From Azorinus chamasolen (taxonomy: Eukaryota > Mollusca > Bivalvia > Cardiida > Solecurtidae), in contig OY755236.1 in the NCBI GenBank assembly GCA_963576725.1, positions 71,642,379-71,706,378 on the forward strand: a stretch of DNA of 64,000 bases, written 5' to 3'. The translations under genes and the position numbers were made by a program. Below, piece after piece: positions 1 to 13,800 of this stretch. Positions within the stretch are counted from its first letter, which is position 1. Every line of letters begins with the position of its first letter. The notes beneath the pieces are model-generated. The model had not been told where the DNA came from and did no database searches. It was given only the letters and a program-made list of their open reading frames with translations.

Positions 1-938
1 TATAGATTGGTCTTGTTTAGCATTGTTTGCAGACACCATAAGCATTATTTTTCATGGAATAGCTCGATTATTTGATAATTAGATCTAGTATCTGATGCCT
101 TTTTGATCTGTGATGGAAAAAATCCATCCTAACAAGTTCTTTAACAGCTTAGCTTGTCAATCAGCATATGTCATGCGTAGTTTTTCAACTGGTATTTATG
201 ATGATCTAACCTTTGTCAGTGGCTAGACATTGATCGATAGAGTTGGCACTCTTGTCAACCTTTGTTTTAAATGGTAAATATTCACACGACTAGACGAAAC
301 ATTACATAAAAGAGTCATTGTGTTTAGCAGGCTATATAGTGTATAAGATCAAGTTTGCCTTTACCTCGACAGAACCGTACACAATGTAATATATATTCGA
401 TCATTTTCAAACTACACGTCCGCTATATAAACCAATGCGTTGTAACTTTTTTCAAATGGACTATCTCAAAATTCAAACAAGTCAAGCTTACAGTGAATAT
501 TAATTCGGGGTCGGGGCATAAAGAAGCATAACATGACCCACAGTGCAGACCCTGATTAGAATGTTACCCTTTAGTGCTGTCTCTGATTAGAATGCTCTCC
601 TATGAGTCCTTTCGTCTGAATATACACTGTTTGCAAAGGACATTCATAACTGGACTGAAAGGATTAACAGTAAACTTTGTGTGACCCTTTTTTTATTGAC
701 CACACCTCTGTTAGACTTAATCACATGTAAAAAATGACGTCGATATTTTCTGTAGTTTAAGATCTGTCAGCTCAACCGATCTAGCAATAGATCGTGTATT
801 CAATCTATTCTTATCTGCTGGTCCGTGTGTTCGATTATTATCATTTACTGATATCAAATGCAAGTTCAATTCAATTTCTGATAAATATGTATATGTAGCA
901 TATCTTAGATTGATTGATATGGACATATAGGCTTACAG

Positions 939-1109
939 ACGATTAAAGGCCAGGTGAATGAACCAATTTTCTATTTTCCTCTCAAAGTTTCATTTACGTT
1001 CCAAAACTCGCGGTCATGTATATTGCGAGACTACTCTTTCAAAGGCGTTGCCATTTCTGCAGATGTTGATGATAATGAGGACGACGATGTGGGCTATGTT
1101 GAAAATTGA
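939..1109 (+). CDS. Possible terminal exon of an unidentified gene
   Basis: After an acceptor-like cttacag ending at 938, a frame of 56 codons stays open to TGA at 1107-1109. Its composition is protein-like (residues such as PIFYFPLKV and FTFQNSR) and it ends in an acidic run (DVDDNEDDDVGYVEN). No family is recognised. The upstream exon, if any, would lie left of the window, so the true phase is unknown. An overlapping frame starting at 958 is also open, so this may be a decayed exon or chance. It conflicts with the leftward continuation of the minus-strand candidate exons at 1392-1863, so probably not both are real. Confidence 0.22.
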   Translation, partial: TIKGQVNEPIFYFPLKVSFTFQNSRSCILRDYSFKGVAISADVDDNEDDDVGYVEN

Positions 1110-1391
1110 AGTAGACGATAAGTTTCATGATGATGGCAATTTTCTCCGCGTGTGACCATCGTATCAGTTTAAATTTTTTTGTTGTTTTTTAAAATGAAAT
1201 CTCATATCTAATCTATTAGTAGATCTATAATGATAAAAAAAAACCGCTTCACTTTAGTGACGACTTTGATATTCATGCATGGTCTCAGTTAAGTTATGTC
1301 AGATAAAATATAAGTGTAAACCGGATTAGGATATAGAGTGCTAATTAGAATTATTCCAGTTTAAAAAGTTCGCTCATTTAAAAGCACAAAC

Positions 1392-1517
1392 CTGTGAATA
1401 GAACTCGTCCTCTCCAAGGTTCATTTGTCCATAAAATATTTGTATAATGACATGGTTCCTCTGATGTTCCTATAAACCGTGCATCGGCACCTTCATTGTT
1501 AGTTCCCATCTTGATTT
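1392..1517 (-). CDS. Possible coding exon of an unidentified minus-strand gene
   Basis: Reading leftwards, an ATG at 1509 opens 39 codons (beginning MGTNNEGADARFIGTSEEPC) plus one base, ending at a GT donor at 1391-1390 (ACAG|gtttgt). The peptide is rich in conserved-looking residues (TNILWTNEPWRGR). It can be an initiating exon, or an internal exon joined in frame to the candidate first exon at 1863-1800 through an acceptor at 1518; that acceptor lacks a pyrimidine tract. No homologue is recognised. The next exon to the left was not found with confidence. Confidence 0.3.
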
Positions 1518-1799
1518 CTTACCAGCCTTTAAACCACTTTGTCTGAGTCGCGCTTGACTGCACTGTAGTTTCAGTTTGATTAGTTTCCCATTACCTGGCC
1601 TGACAACGTGACGCGCCCGTACTTAGAAACGGAAGTCTCATAACTGGCTTCCTGCTTTTGAGCGGTATCGGGGGGAGTGCGGATAACCAGCTTCGGAATT
1701 CTACGATCGAAAACGAGGTTGCGCTTGTTGGGAAGGTAAACAATTTTTTTACGATTTCACTCTTTGGTGGGTATTTGTCAAAAAGGGAAAACCGCTTAC

Positions 1800-1863
1800 C
1801 AGGTAGGGTATAATCATTAGATGAAGTTAATGTTTTGATTAAGTTTATATATGTTCCTGCCAT
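1800..1863 (-). CDS. Possible first coding exon of an unidentified minus-strand gene
   Basis: An ATG in good context (aaaATGG) at 1863 opens 21 codons (MAGTYINLIKTLTSSNDYTL, then P) plus one base, followed by a strong donor G|gtaagc at 1799. The phase (1) equals that of the candidate exon ending at 1392, so the two could be successive exons or alternative first exons. The peptide is not recognised. The open frame continues to 1591, but the donor suggests that extension is intronic. Confidence 0.28.
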
Positions 1864-2159
1864 TTTAGCGAAAAATATAGTTTAAATAGGACTGAGATCT
1901 GTAAATCGTGTTGCAGGCGTGAGATGTGTGAACCGGGTGATATGGGGGTGGGGTAGGGGACTAGGGGTTGTTATAAATCCAGACGCCTTTATATGAATGC
2001 AGATGGCGTTTACTTGTTGTCTTTTACTTATATTTTGTTACTTTCGGTGTCTCCACTGATTTAAGTTTCTGGAGGTTTTGTACGAATAAATTGGGGGTAA
2101 CCTGGCGTTGGGTATTCTCGTGATACTAAAATGATTAAAGTTTGCAGGTCTAATGATTT

Positions 2160-3623
2160 ACGGACGTTTCAGTAAATGACCAGTTCGGTAAATTGATTTT
2201 ATATAATGAATGTTCCGGACGTTTCGGTAAAAAGGTAAATTATAGTAATTAAAGGTTTACATACCGGTATATCACACCTTTTGCTGGCGGATAGCGTTTG
2301 ATTTGTAGTCACTTTTATCATTATAAATGGGTTGGGTCTAAACTATACGATGTAGTTATAGAAAGGGTAAATTTCTATGCCAAATCGGAATAATCGTTAT
2401 GAAAGTGGGAAATCGAAAAAAAAGAAGAAAAAAGTGAATATTGAGTGCTATTTGAATGTATTTGCAACCCAAAATTAAAATTAGTCCTCTGATCAGGATC
2501 TACCATGCAGACAGGGATGTAATAAAAACACGAAAACCCCTATTTGAACTGAAAAAATTATAATCTACTTTAATTTAAGCGAGTTTAAAAGTGTGTGTTC
2601 CTCAAATATATAAATAAGTTTATTACAATACTTATGACTATATCATTATTCTTATAATTATTAATATTACAATTATTAATATCAATCATTTCACCTTTAG
2701 GATTAATACCAGTTTTGCTTTAAATTAGAATTATTAAAAATAGGACTGGATCATGTTATCCTGTCACGCATATTTATAATAAAAAATATATTTCAGACCC
2801 CGAAGCGTGGTCTGTAAATGCGGCACGTCTTTAATTATTGTTTGCCATTAATTGTGCCGTCGCCTGTAATCAATTAATTAACTAATTAACAACCTCGCTA
2901 CACCTAACACTTTAATAAGATGAGCACTACTTCATTGTCAAAAAGTTTGAATCCTGGCATCCTGACGACTGATCAGAATCCAAAGTTTTTAACACACAAA
3001 AAGGGTATAATAACGACTCCTTCTCTGTCTGGTAAAACAGTGTAGACCCAGATCATCAATTGGTTTAATCCTTTCACTGCCTTATATATTTGCTAACAGT
3101 TTAATTGGATCCGTAAAGAGATGACTGATCAAAATTCAGTCTTTCACACACAAAACGAATATATAACAGTTGATTTGACTCATTGGGCAATAGTTTTTTT
3201 GCAAACAGTTTGGAGTCATTTATAGGTACTGTTGAAATAGTGTATATAATTATTATCTTATTGCAAAACTATGTACATATTTTATGGTGAATATTAAATA
3301 TATATCCAGTACACTTTTCGTTATCAATTATTTTGCCAATATATTACTATATTTAAAAACTCCAGTTTTTTCAACACCCTTCGCATGTCCATCATATTCA
3401 TTGTTAGATCAGGATCCATACATTATACAACTAAAACACAGCTGCAAACGTGGCACAAATATCGTCGAGCAGTTTCATTGTTAGTCAAACAGTTACTGGG
3501 AGAGGTGCGATATAAATCTACTTAATCCTTTAATTACTATAATTTACCTTTTTACCGAAACGTCCGGACCATTCACTATATAAAATCAATTTACCGAACT
3601 AGTCATTTACCGAAACGTCCGGC
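2160..3623. mobile_element. 1.46-kb element with ~100-bp terminal inverted repeats
   Basis: The left end (about 2160-2256) and right end (about 3525-3623) are inverted repeats of about 95-100 bp with only a few differences. Both contain two copies of the motif ggacgtttcggtaaa facing the same way. The interior is AT-rich and has no convincing ORF, so the copy is non-autonomous. A more degraded copy of the same ends bounds 30715-31640. The superfamily is not assignable by eye. Confidence 0.6.
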
Positions 3624-4668
3624 ACCCGGTCTAATTACCTGTTTCATGACTGATTGTTTTAATGTTATCTTTTATCTGATTGTTTTTATGTATCTTTTAT
3701 CTGAAATCGTATGCTTAAAGCTAATTAATCAACGTAATGATTGCTTTGTAACATTACTATCTTAAGCTCAGTGTGAAAAACAAAAACCTCGGATATTAAA
3801 AGATGTATGCTGATCAAATTGCGGCCTCAAACACTTCTTTCAGTGTGACATAATCAATGGCAATTTAGCGTTAATTAAATCAATTGCATACATGTGTACT
3901 CATATCGGCAATTCACGCTTTGTTTTATATCATGACATAATAAACATTCATTCAAACAAAACCATGAATTCACGTTCACGTGCAAAGGCAATTATAGAAT
4001 ATCACTTGCAATATATTTACACTATTGATGGAACAATTAGTCTCTGATCTATCCGATTTCGGTACATTAAATCAACATTAAAGGCCATATTTTCCTTCTG
4101 TTTGAAATGAAAATATTATATTTTTCTCTTTTTTATTAAACTCTTGACATTTCCTATAATAAAACCTGGTCAGTTTTGAACCTTATTGCTATTAAGGTAT
4201 AGTGTTAAAAGTGGGTTGTTTTGACCCGGGGCGATTTGGTCGTGGGCAGTTTTGACCCAGATTCTTTTCAAATTGACTGTCAGCCATGTTAATTAATACA
4301 CCATGGGATATTGATAGGTCGAACAAAATTATTAAGTTTATCTGTTCAAGAGCAGTACTTCCAGATATTTCATACTGTGGTAAAATAAGAGTAGAGTACA
4401 TCTTTAATTCTTTACTTGATAAGTCCACCTGTTTATGCCTTTGCAAACACAGCAGACCTAGATCAGACAACTCCTGTTGGAACTGTCTGTTTTGGGTGTA
4501 CACTCTTTACTTATACATTACAGATCTGGTTTTAATGATTAGTTGTAATATTAAGATATAGTATCAAAAAGTTTGGAGAGATAAAGTGGTTATGAACTAC
4601 AGACAGCACGTCACAGCAGTACACTTCTGACTTGCATTAATTTCACATTTGATTGAATATATTTGCAG
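3624..4668. other. Upstream region of the DPY30-motif gene
   Basis: About 1 kb of AT-rich sequence holding a degraded family A MITE half (4430-4500, gcaaacacagcagacc...) and no ORF I would defend. A 5'-UTR exon and promoter of the DPY30-motif gene are expected here or further left, because an acceptor (tttgcag, ending 4668) precedes the start codon by 20 bases. The exact site cannot be fixed. Confidence 0.4.
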
Positions 4669-4688
4669 AATTCCATACAGAAACAACC

Positions 4689-4835
4689 ATGGATACAGCA
4701 TACTTGAAAACTAGTCTTGGAGACAGCCTCACCAGGTGTATGTGTGAAGTTTCGGAAAAACGACCAAGAGACCCTATAGAGTACATTGCACAGTGGTTGT
4801 ACAAATATGTGGAAAATCAAAATTTTAACTTGGCT
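4689..4835 (+). CDS. DPY30-motif gene, coding exon 1
   Basis: 49 codons carrying the whole Dpy-30 motif, ending AACTTGGCT|gtgagt. The exon itself starts at 4669 after tttgcag, leaving 20 bases of 5' UTR. Confidence 0.9.
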
Positions 4836-7800
4836 GTGAGTGTTTCACAAATTATTCTAGCTTCTGTTTAGCAAATCCAATTAGAAATATTTTGAACTGT
4901 TGTTTTTTTCCCTAATATACCTTGTAAACAAGATATTTGATGTAAGCATATTTTCAATAGAAGAGTTTTATTTAGGTCTTGTGCTCAGTTTATAATCACA
5001 ATGTAAAAAAGAAATAAACTGCTTGACACAAGTTAACCCTTTCCCTCATATAAATGCCTTTTCATGCATTTGTAAACAGATTAGATCCAGATCAAATGGC
5101 TCCTATAGAAGCCATCTGATCAGGGTCTGTTCTGTTTGTTTTTGACACAATAAATGAATTATAGATCTACATCTATTATCAAAGCAAACAATTTCTTTGA
5201 AAAGTTTACATTTTAAAAGTTCAGCTAATAAATTTTCATGGTGCTATTATTTCTTACATGAATATTGAACAGCTTCATGATCATTGAAAAAGAATGACAA
5301 CAATGGAATACATCAATACAAGCTTGATGATATATATTCATTTCATTTGTTTTGCTAAGAGTTATTGAAGCACAATGCTTCATGCATATTTTATGACCAA
5401 ATTGTAAATACTGATTGAAATTGGTAATGTTTCTAATATGATCACATTTAATTATTCAGTACTCTTGTTTTCATTTTCCACACTATGTGGTAATATAGTA
5501 CATACATATATTTTAAAGTTTCTATGAATCAGTAAGGATATGGAATTTGTGTAATGCTTTAACCCTTTACTCCATAAATACGCCTTTATATGCCTTTGCA
5601 AACAGAGTAGACCCAGATCAGACGGCTCCTTTAGGAGCCGTATGATCAGGGTCTGCTCTGTTTGCTTATGGTAGAATGTGATATGATTCTACAGTTTCTG
5701 CCAAGGCCAAAATTTCCCGTGTCCATGTGCTATTATGACAAATTAATCAAATTGATATTCATGATGTCATTATTTCTTTCATAAATATTCATGGAGGAAA
5801 GGGTTAATTAGCAGGCTGACACCAAGGGAATAGGAATCACTTCTCTCTGTAGTTTATAAATCTGACATTCTATCTGTCCATCTGTTTATCTATTACTTTT
5901 TAGCTTGCCTGTTTCTTGAACAGCAGAGCTTATGTTATAGCCTGAGCATGAGCTTGCGCATCAGCGTAGCCAAGATTCAATTTTTTTGGACGGGTAGTTT
6001 TAAAGCTTAATATTTGTACCAGGATGCTGAAATTTTGTATGGAAGTTCATTTGAGGTCAAATATTGCTGTTATGAAGTTAAACATTAAAGATATTTTTCA
6101 ATCTTATCGATTTTTGACATGTTTTGGACTTAGTCCTTTTGGCCACAAATCACCAAGTTAAATTTTTTTTGACGGGTAGTTTTAAAGCTTAATATTTGTA
6201 CCAGGATGCTGAAATTTTGTATGGAAGTTCATTTTAGGTCAAATATTGCTGTTATGAAGTTAAACATTAAAGATATTTTTCAATCTTATCGATTTTTGAC
6301 ATGTTTTGGACTTAGTCCTTTTGGCCACAAATCACCAGGTTGAAGGTTTTTTGGATGGGTTGTTTTAAAACTTAATAATTGAGCTAGGATGCTTAATTTT
6401 TTTGAGGAAGTTCATTTGGGGTCAAATACATGTATTACTGTTATGAAGTTAAACATGAAAAAATGTTTTTAAATTTTATTCAATTTTTGACATGTTTTGG
6501 ACTTCTTGGACTTTTCTGGGCCCAAAATCACCAGGTTTTTGAGACCATTCCAACATTTTTGCCCTTCTGACATTGACCTTGACCTTTTGCAAAAATCTTT
6601 TAATGCCTATAACATTTGAACCAATAGACCTAGGGCTTCCATACTTGGTATGCAACTTTCTTGTGTTAAGACTTTTCCAACAATAACATTGTTTTCCCTT
6701 CTGACATTGACCTTGACATTTGACCTACTTTTGCAAAAATCTTTAAATGCCTATATTATTGGAACCAATAGGCCTAGGGCTTCCATACTTGGTATGACCG
6801 TGCCAACATTTTGCCCTTCTGACCTTTACCATTGACCTACTTTTGCAAAACAGTCTTTAACTGCCTATTACATTGGAACCAATAGACCTAGGGCTTCCAT
6901 ATTTGGTATGTGTCTTTCTTATTTAACAATCTTTTAAAGTTGCTGAAAATTGGTATTTGGTTGCATTTTTGGTTCTGATATCGATGCAGTTAAGTGTAAA
7001 TTGAAAATTGTTGATTTTTTTGTGTTCAATATGACATGTTTTAGACTTAACTTTTAAACAGGCGAGCATCAGGTGGCTTTGACACCATTTCTTGTTTTCA
7101 ATCTTTTACACATGTTCCTTTGAGCAGTTTTGTTTGTCCATTATTGAACCTCTATAAAGCAACTTTTAACCCGTTGCCTGACATGAAAACCTTTTCGAGC
7201 AAGTTTGCAGACAGAGTAGACCCAGGTCAGATGGCTCAACCAGGAACTGTCTGATCAGGGTCTGCACTGTTGATTTATAGAACTATATAGATCTGATTCT
7301 ACAGGTTCTGCTAAGGTAAAACAATCCTGTGTTCATAAACCATTATACAAAATCAGGTAATAAATATTCATGATGTCATTATTTCTTACATGAATACTCA
7401 TGAGGGAAATGGTTAACTGGATGCAAATGTAGATCCTTATTAGCAGATTGATTCTTAACCCATTACCTCATAGGCTATTTTTAGATACAACCTCTTTGAA
7501 TAAATCTACCGAAAAGGAGCATTTTAGAATTGTGTAGTTTGAAACCATTGTGATAAATAGAGCATTTGCTTCTGTAGGAGCAAATGCTCTATTTATCACA
7601 ATGGTTTCACAAAGTGACTTTTACAGAGTCATCAAAAGTCGTCAATATGAGGGAATGGGTTAATGTAGAAAAAAGTAATGTAGAAATATCCCGTAGGAGC
7701 TTTCTGCACTACTTTTCATCCTGCATTGAGCTACTTCCTACCTGCAAGACCAAAAATAAGACCTCATTCAATTGTTCCCTAAGTGACGTTTTGTTGTTTA

Positions 7801-10800
7801 TAGAAACAAAAAGAGGTTGAAGAGCTTGAGAAACAGAGGAAGGACTTTGACAAAGAACAGACACTGAAAGAGAAGAGAAAGGCAGAAGCTAAGAGAATTG
7901 CTGAAAAGGAAGCTGAAAAGAAGAAAGTAAGTGTACCTCCAATCATATTAGTTACGTAATTCAAGAACCATGAATTTGTCTTGAGCAAATGACTACTTTA
8001 AGCTGGATATTTTTATCCCTGTACACGGCTGCGGGTTCCAATCCCGGACTTGGCATTTTGATTTTTCATGTGAGGAAGCCTTCCAGCTGGCTTGCGGTAG
8101 GTAGGTAGGTGGTTCTACCCGGATGTTCTTCTGTGCACTAAACAATGCAATTTGTTCCGTGCACAGGAGAAAATCTTGGGTCTTCCACCTGTAATTAGCT
8201 GGAGGTCGTGATATGACTGAAATACTGTTAAAACAGCGTAAAACTCGATAACACCCCCGAACCACACCCACACCCCAACATATATACATCTTTGTACTTT
8301 TTTGCCAACAGAGAAGACTCAGATAAGACGGCTCCTTTAGGAGCCGTCTGATCAGGGTCTGCTCTGTTTGCTTATGATATGATATAGATATATGATTCTT
8401 CAGTTTCTGCCTTGACCAAAATTATTATGTCCATGTGTATTGCAACAATTAATCTGATTAATAGTCATGATGTCATTATTTCTTATATGAATATTCATGG
8501 TGTAAAGGGTTAAAGCAGATCTTAATGCAGGCACTTCTCACTTTGAACGCTTCAGTTTCAAATGATAGATGTGAATCTACTAAGTTAACCCTTTCAACAC
8601 GGACTTTCAGAGTGGAACAGTGTTTAACTATAAAGTCCACTCAGTATGAAAGGCTTAAACTGCTGGGGGAATTTGAATGACAAACAGTGCAGACTCTGAT
8701 TAGAGGGCTTCTCTAGGAGCCATCTGATCAGGGTCTACACTGTTTGCAAATGACAGTGCATGTGCATCCAACACTCAACGGGTTAATATTATGATCCTTC
8801 ACTTGACTAATGACTCTAGGATGTATCATTCCAGTGGATAACACACCATGTGCTTTGCTTTATTTCAGCTTGAAGACGAGCGTGCAAAGAAAGAAACAAC
8901 TTCTCCTACAAAGCTTCCAGTGGTGATGGAGGCACAGGAACCATCAGAAGAAGCTAAAGCTGCACCCCAACAGGAACCTAAGGAAGCAGAGCAAAAGGTC
9001 AGTATCAACCTGTATCACTGTACTTGTTGTGAATCTGTGATAACCTTTGCAAGGAGAAGGGATCTTGTTGACACATCAATTTACTCTGAAACTCATATGG
9101 ATTCAAACTGGTTAACCCTTTACTTCATAAATACACCTTTCTACACCTTTGCAAACAAAGTAGACCCAGATCAAATGGTTCCTATAGGAGCTGTCTGATC
9201 AGGGTCTGCTCTGTTTCCTTATGATATTGTATAGATATGATTCTAAAGTTTCTGCCATGGCCAAAATTACTGTGTCCATGTGCTATTATAACAATTACAT
9301 TGTAGCCTAATTAAAATTCATGATGCCATTATTTCCTACATGAATATTAATGGAGTTAAAGGTGAACCCTTTACTCCATGAATATTCACATGAGAAATAA
9401 TGGCATCATGAATATTAATTAGACCAATTTTTATAATGGCATATGTACACAGATATTTCTGGAATGGGTAGAAACTGTAGACTCAGATCTGTATTATCTT
9501 ATAAACAATCAGAACAGACCCTGATCAGACAGCTCCTACAGGAGCCGTCTGATCTGAGTCTGCTCTGTTTGCAAAGGCGTAGAAAGTCATATTTATAGAG
9601 TAAAGGGTTAACCGACACTCTGATCATACATGATGATGTATATGTTATCCTTTTCCTTCATATATACATTTTTTCATGCCTTTGCAAACAGTAGGAGCTG
9701 TCTAATCATGGTCTGCTCTGTTTGCTTATGAAATTATATAGACATGAACAGAACAGGTAATTTATTAAAGACTTGTACATATGGAGATATGGAGGAAAGC
9801 GTTAAATGTAGAACGAGTTGCTTTCATAATCAAGGTGATAAAATCTGATGATGAATTCTAAGACAGTCATTGAGAATGTTGTCTGTGAAACGACCGTCAT
9901 ACTCATGCAAAACTGTTGACTACAATCATGTTTGTGGGCATTGTGCAAGCTTAGATACAGATTATGTTAATTGATGTATGTTTGTTTTCTTTATATTTTC
10001 ATAATGTCACATATGAGAATATTTAGACCGAATTTTCCTAAGCATTTGAACAGACAAAGTTAAACAAATAATACAGACCGAGATCAAACTGATCCTGCAG
10101 AAACTGTGTAAACAAGGTCTACACTATTTCACTATTACTGTGTCAAGTCTTATTTAAATGTATTGAAATGATGCCAAATTGATTAACCCAGCTTTACAAA
10201 TCCGTAGAGAGGAGGATATTTGATGTTGGAGTGCTTAGGGTAAATACTATAGTAGTATAGTCAAGTATAAGGTATAACTGTCTTTTGAAAAAATTTAGAC
10301 CTAGATCAGAGAACTCAGCAAGACCTCTTTGATCAGGGTTATACAGAGTGTCATAACATAAAATCAAGATTTGACAAATAACTTTATGAATATTTATGTA
10401 AGAAATAATGACATCATGAAAATTATATAGATTATAATGCCATTATGGTATATGAAATTGTAGAATTATACCTATATTATGTCACAAGCAAACCGAGTAG
10501 ACCCTGTTCAGGTGGCTTCTGTAGGAGCTGTCTGATCTGGGTCTACTCTGTTTGCAAAGGTGTTAAAAAGTGTATTTATTGAGTAAAAGGTTTAGTGTCT
10601 CTTATTCTTAATGTTAAAGTTTTAGTTTTCTGAAGATTTTATTAAATTAGTATTCAACTTGATTATTTATCATATGAGCAGGAATAAATTTGGTGAGTAT
10701 AATACACAAGGTTTGATACACAATTAAGATTCTCAGTTTTATACACATGTTCATATTTCTGTCACATGTAAGCATGTGGCATCTACATATACCATTTTTC

Positions 10801-13800
10801 ACAGTTAACCCTTTACTACAAAGATATGCTTTTGCAAACAGAGTAGACCCAGATCAGATGGCTTCTGTAGGAGCCATCTTATCAGGCTCTGTTCTGTTTG
10901 CTTATGAAATGACATAGATCTATTTCTATAGTTTCTGCCAAAGTGAACATTCCCTTGTTCATAATGCCATTTAAAATTTCAGCTAATTTATATTCATAGA
11001 CATTATTTCTGGCATGAATATTCATTAAGAAAAGGGTTAAATTATCAAGTGTGGAGATAGACTAAGAGGGGGGTTGATTTCATTTTAGTCTTACCAGGGC
11101 TAGGGATAGGGATTCACGAGTGTAGTTAGAGGTGGGGAGGATCCTGTGTTGGTAGGGTGTCAGAAGATTTCAACTGGCTCAAATTAACATAAAACAAACA
11201 GAAATGAATCAGAACAGAATACATGTATATTCCATTTTCTCTTTGCCACTTTTTGTTTTCAAGTGCAACACAACAGTTTGGCTGAGTTTTATTAACTTTG
11301 AATAGACTGTTAGTGTTTTCTAATAAGTTTCTAAAATTTTCCTTTTCATTATATAAATATGAATTGCTTTACTTCATGAGTATTCAGGCAATAATGAATA
11401 CTAATTATTTTTTTTATATAAAGGCACTATGACCAAAAGTATGCTTTATCATGACAGAAACTGTAGAATCAGATCTATATTATATCATTAATATAGAGCA
11501 AACATGCAGAGCAGACCCTGATCAGACCTCTCCTTCAGGAGCTTCTGATCTGGGTCTACTGTGTTTGCAAAGGTGTAAGAAACTTTTATTGCTGTATTTA
11601 TTAAATCATAGATTCACAATTGCTTAACCCTTTCTTCCATAGGCTATTTTTAGACCCAACCTCTTTGAATGAATCTACCCAAAAGGAGCATTTACTAGAG
11701 AAAAGTAAAATTTTAGAATTTTGTAGTTTGAAACCATTGTGATAAATAGAGCATTTGCTCCTATAGGAGCAAATGCTCTATTTATCACTATGGTTGTAAG
11801 AAGTGGTTATTACAGAGGCGTAGAAAGGCATATTTATGGAGGAAAGGGTTAAAATCCCAGAATAAGACTTATTTTGAGTGGTGGCTGTAGGTCTACATGT
11901 TTTACTGCATTATGCACATAGCCACTTATCGGTATTCAATTGCAGTATAACCTGTCTTAAGTGATCTTATAGTGATTGGATAAGGGTATCTTAAAAAACA
12001 GGTGGTTGCCCAAATACAGTAAACAGCTCCTTTAGGGCCTTTCTGTATTATTTTTCACCTGCATTAAGCTTCCATCTGCCTTACAGGCCCGTAATTAGAC
12101 AGGTTCTGCTGTATTCCAAACTTCACTGAATTATTCAGGTGCTTTGATCAATGAAGTTTGATGACTCTTGTTTGAATCAAATGCATCATTAATCTTCATG
12201 TAAGAAATAGTGACATCATAAAAATTATAAGCTGAATGCTTTTAATGGCATTGTGAGTAAGGGAACTTTTGACCATTGCAAATCTTTAGAATGAGATCAG
12301 TATAATTCCATAAGCAAACAGAGCAGACCTTGACCAGATGGCTCCTACAGAATCTAGATCTACTCTGTTTGCAAATCTGCATATCTATAGAGTAAAGGGT
12401 TCTAACTATTAGAGTTTGCATGTAATTGTTGCTGTTGAATTTTTGTGCCCAACATTTTATAAAGATTTATAATTTTGTTCTTACAGAGAAATTATTCTGG
12501 TTTTTTTTTGGGGGGGGGGGGGGGGGGTCTGCAAGCAAATAATTAGTGTTACCATTGACGCTGATATTACTTTTGTATGGTTGAGCTCTTATTGCATTGA
12601 AACTGATGCAAATATATGCTAAAATTGATACATCAATCCATTATAATGTCATATGTGAGGTATAAATAAGTAGGTCTTTATGTAAAGCAAAAAGTTGCTG
12701 ACTGTGTCAGTCTGTATGGAATAATTATGCCCTAGTTATTTTAATTATTCAGACACACAGGCAAATAGTGGAGACCCATATTCAACTCAGGGTCTTTACT
12801 ATTTGCTACTGTTTCAGTGCAATTAAAAGTTATAGAAATGTTGCCAAGTTGAATAATACAGCTTTACAAATAGACTGGGTGGCTAAATACTAAAAGTTAT
12901 TAGGGTAATGCCATGTTAACCTTTTTTCCCTCTTGAACATTTATGTATGAATTGATCACTTCATGAATATTCATTAACTTAATTTTTATAATGTACAAAG
13001 GGAATTGTTCGCTTAGACAACATCTGTAAGATCAAGTCTATAAAATTATAATCTCATAAGCTAACAGAGCAGATCCTGATCAGATAGCTCCTACAGGAGC
13101 TGTCTGATCTGAGTCTACTCTATTTGCAATGGCATGAAAAGGCATTTATATGAGAAGAGAGGGTTCAAGTGATTGGACACAGACATTGTCTCATATGATT
13201 GAGAGAAGAATACTGTTGTAACAGTGGGAAATGGGATGTACTGTGTACATGTATTATAAAACATTCACAGGCATTATGATTTCTAGTTTATACAAAACAT
13301 TTTGTTTATTGCTATGTTACGGTTGATATGTGGTTGCGAGTTTACATACAGTATAAACTATACTTAGTCCCTTATTACCAGACACCCAGTCTCCCCTCTT
13401 CATACGTTAGAAAAGCTGAATGAGTCAATTCTGTCTCAGTTTTATAACATTAATCCTTTACTCCAAAAATACACCTTTCTTTGCCCTTGCAAACAGAGTA
13501 GACCTAGATCAGATGGCTCCTGTAGAAGCTGTCTGATGACGTTGTGTTCTGGTTGCTTACGAAATAATATAGATATGATTCTGCAGTTTCTGCCATGGCC
13601 AAAACTTATTGTGTCCATTTGCTAATATAACATTTAATAATAGATATTCACAATGATATTAATTTTTACATAAATATTCATGAAGTAAAGGGTAAATGCA
13701 ATCTGCAGTGAGGAAAATGGAGTAGGTTCTTATCATCAGTCTACATGTGCAGGAGCAGTTTGATATTGGGTCTACACTTTTTGCCCAAGATTTTCTAGTA

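Noticed and set aside
4192..4561. Overlapping ORFs on both strands
   Set aside because: They span a degraded MITE; no homology or splice signals.
8848..9198. 116-codon ORF as a stand-alone gene
   Set aside because: Only 8869-8997 is coding; the rest is flanking intron, including a MITE core.
12508..12528. Poly-G tract as G-quadruplex regulator
   Set aside because: A single homopolymer run in an intron; more likely a simple repeat or assembly artefact.
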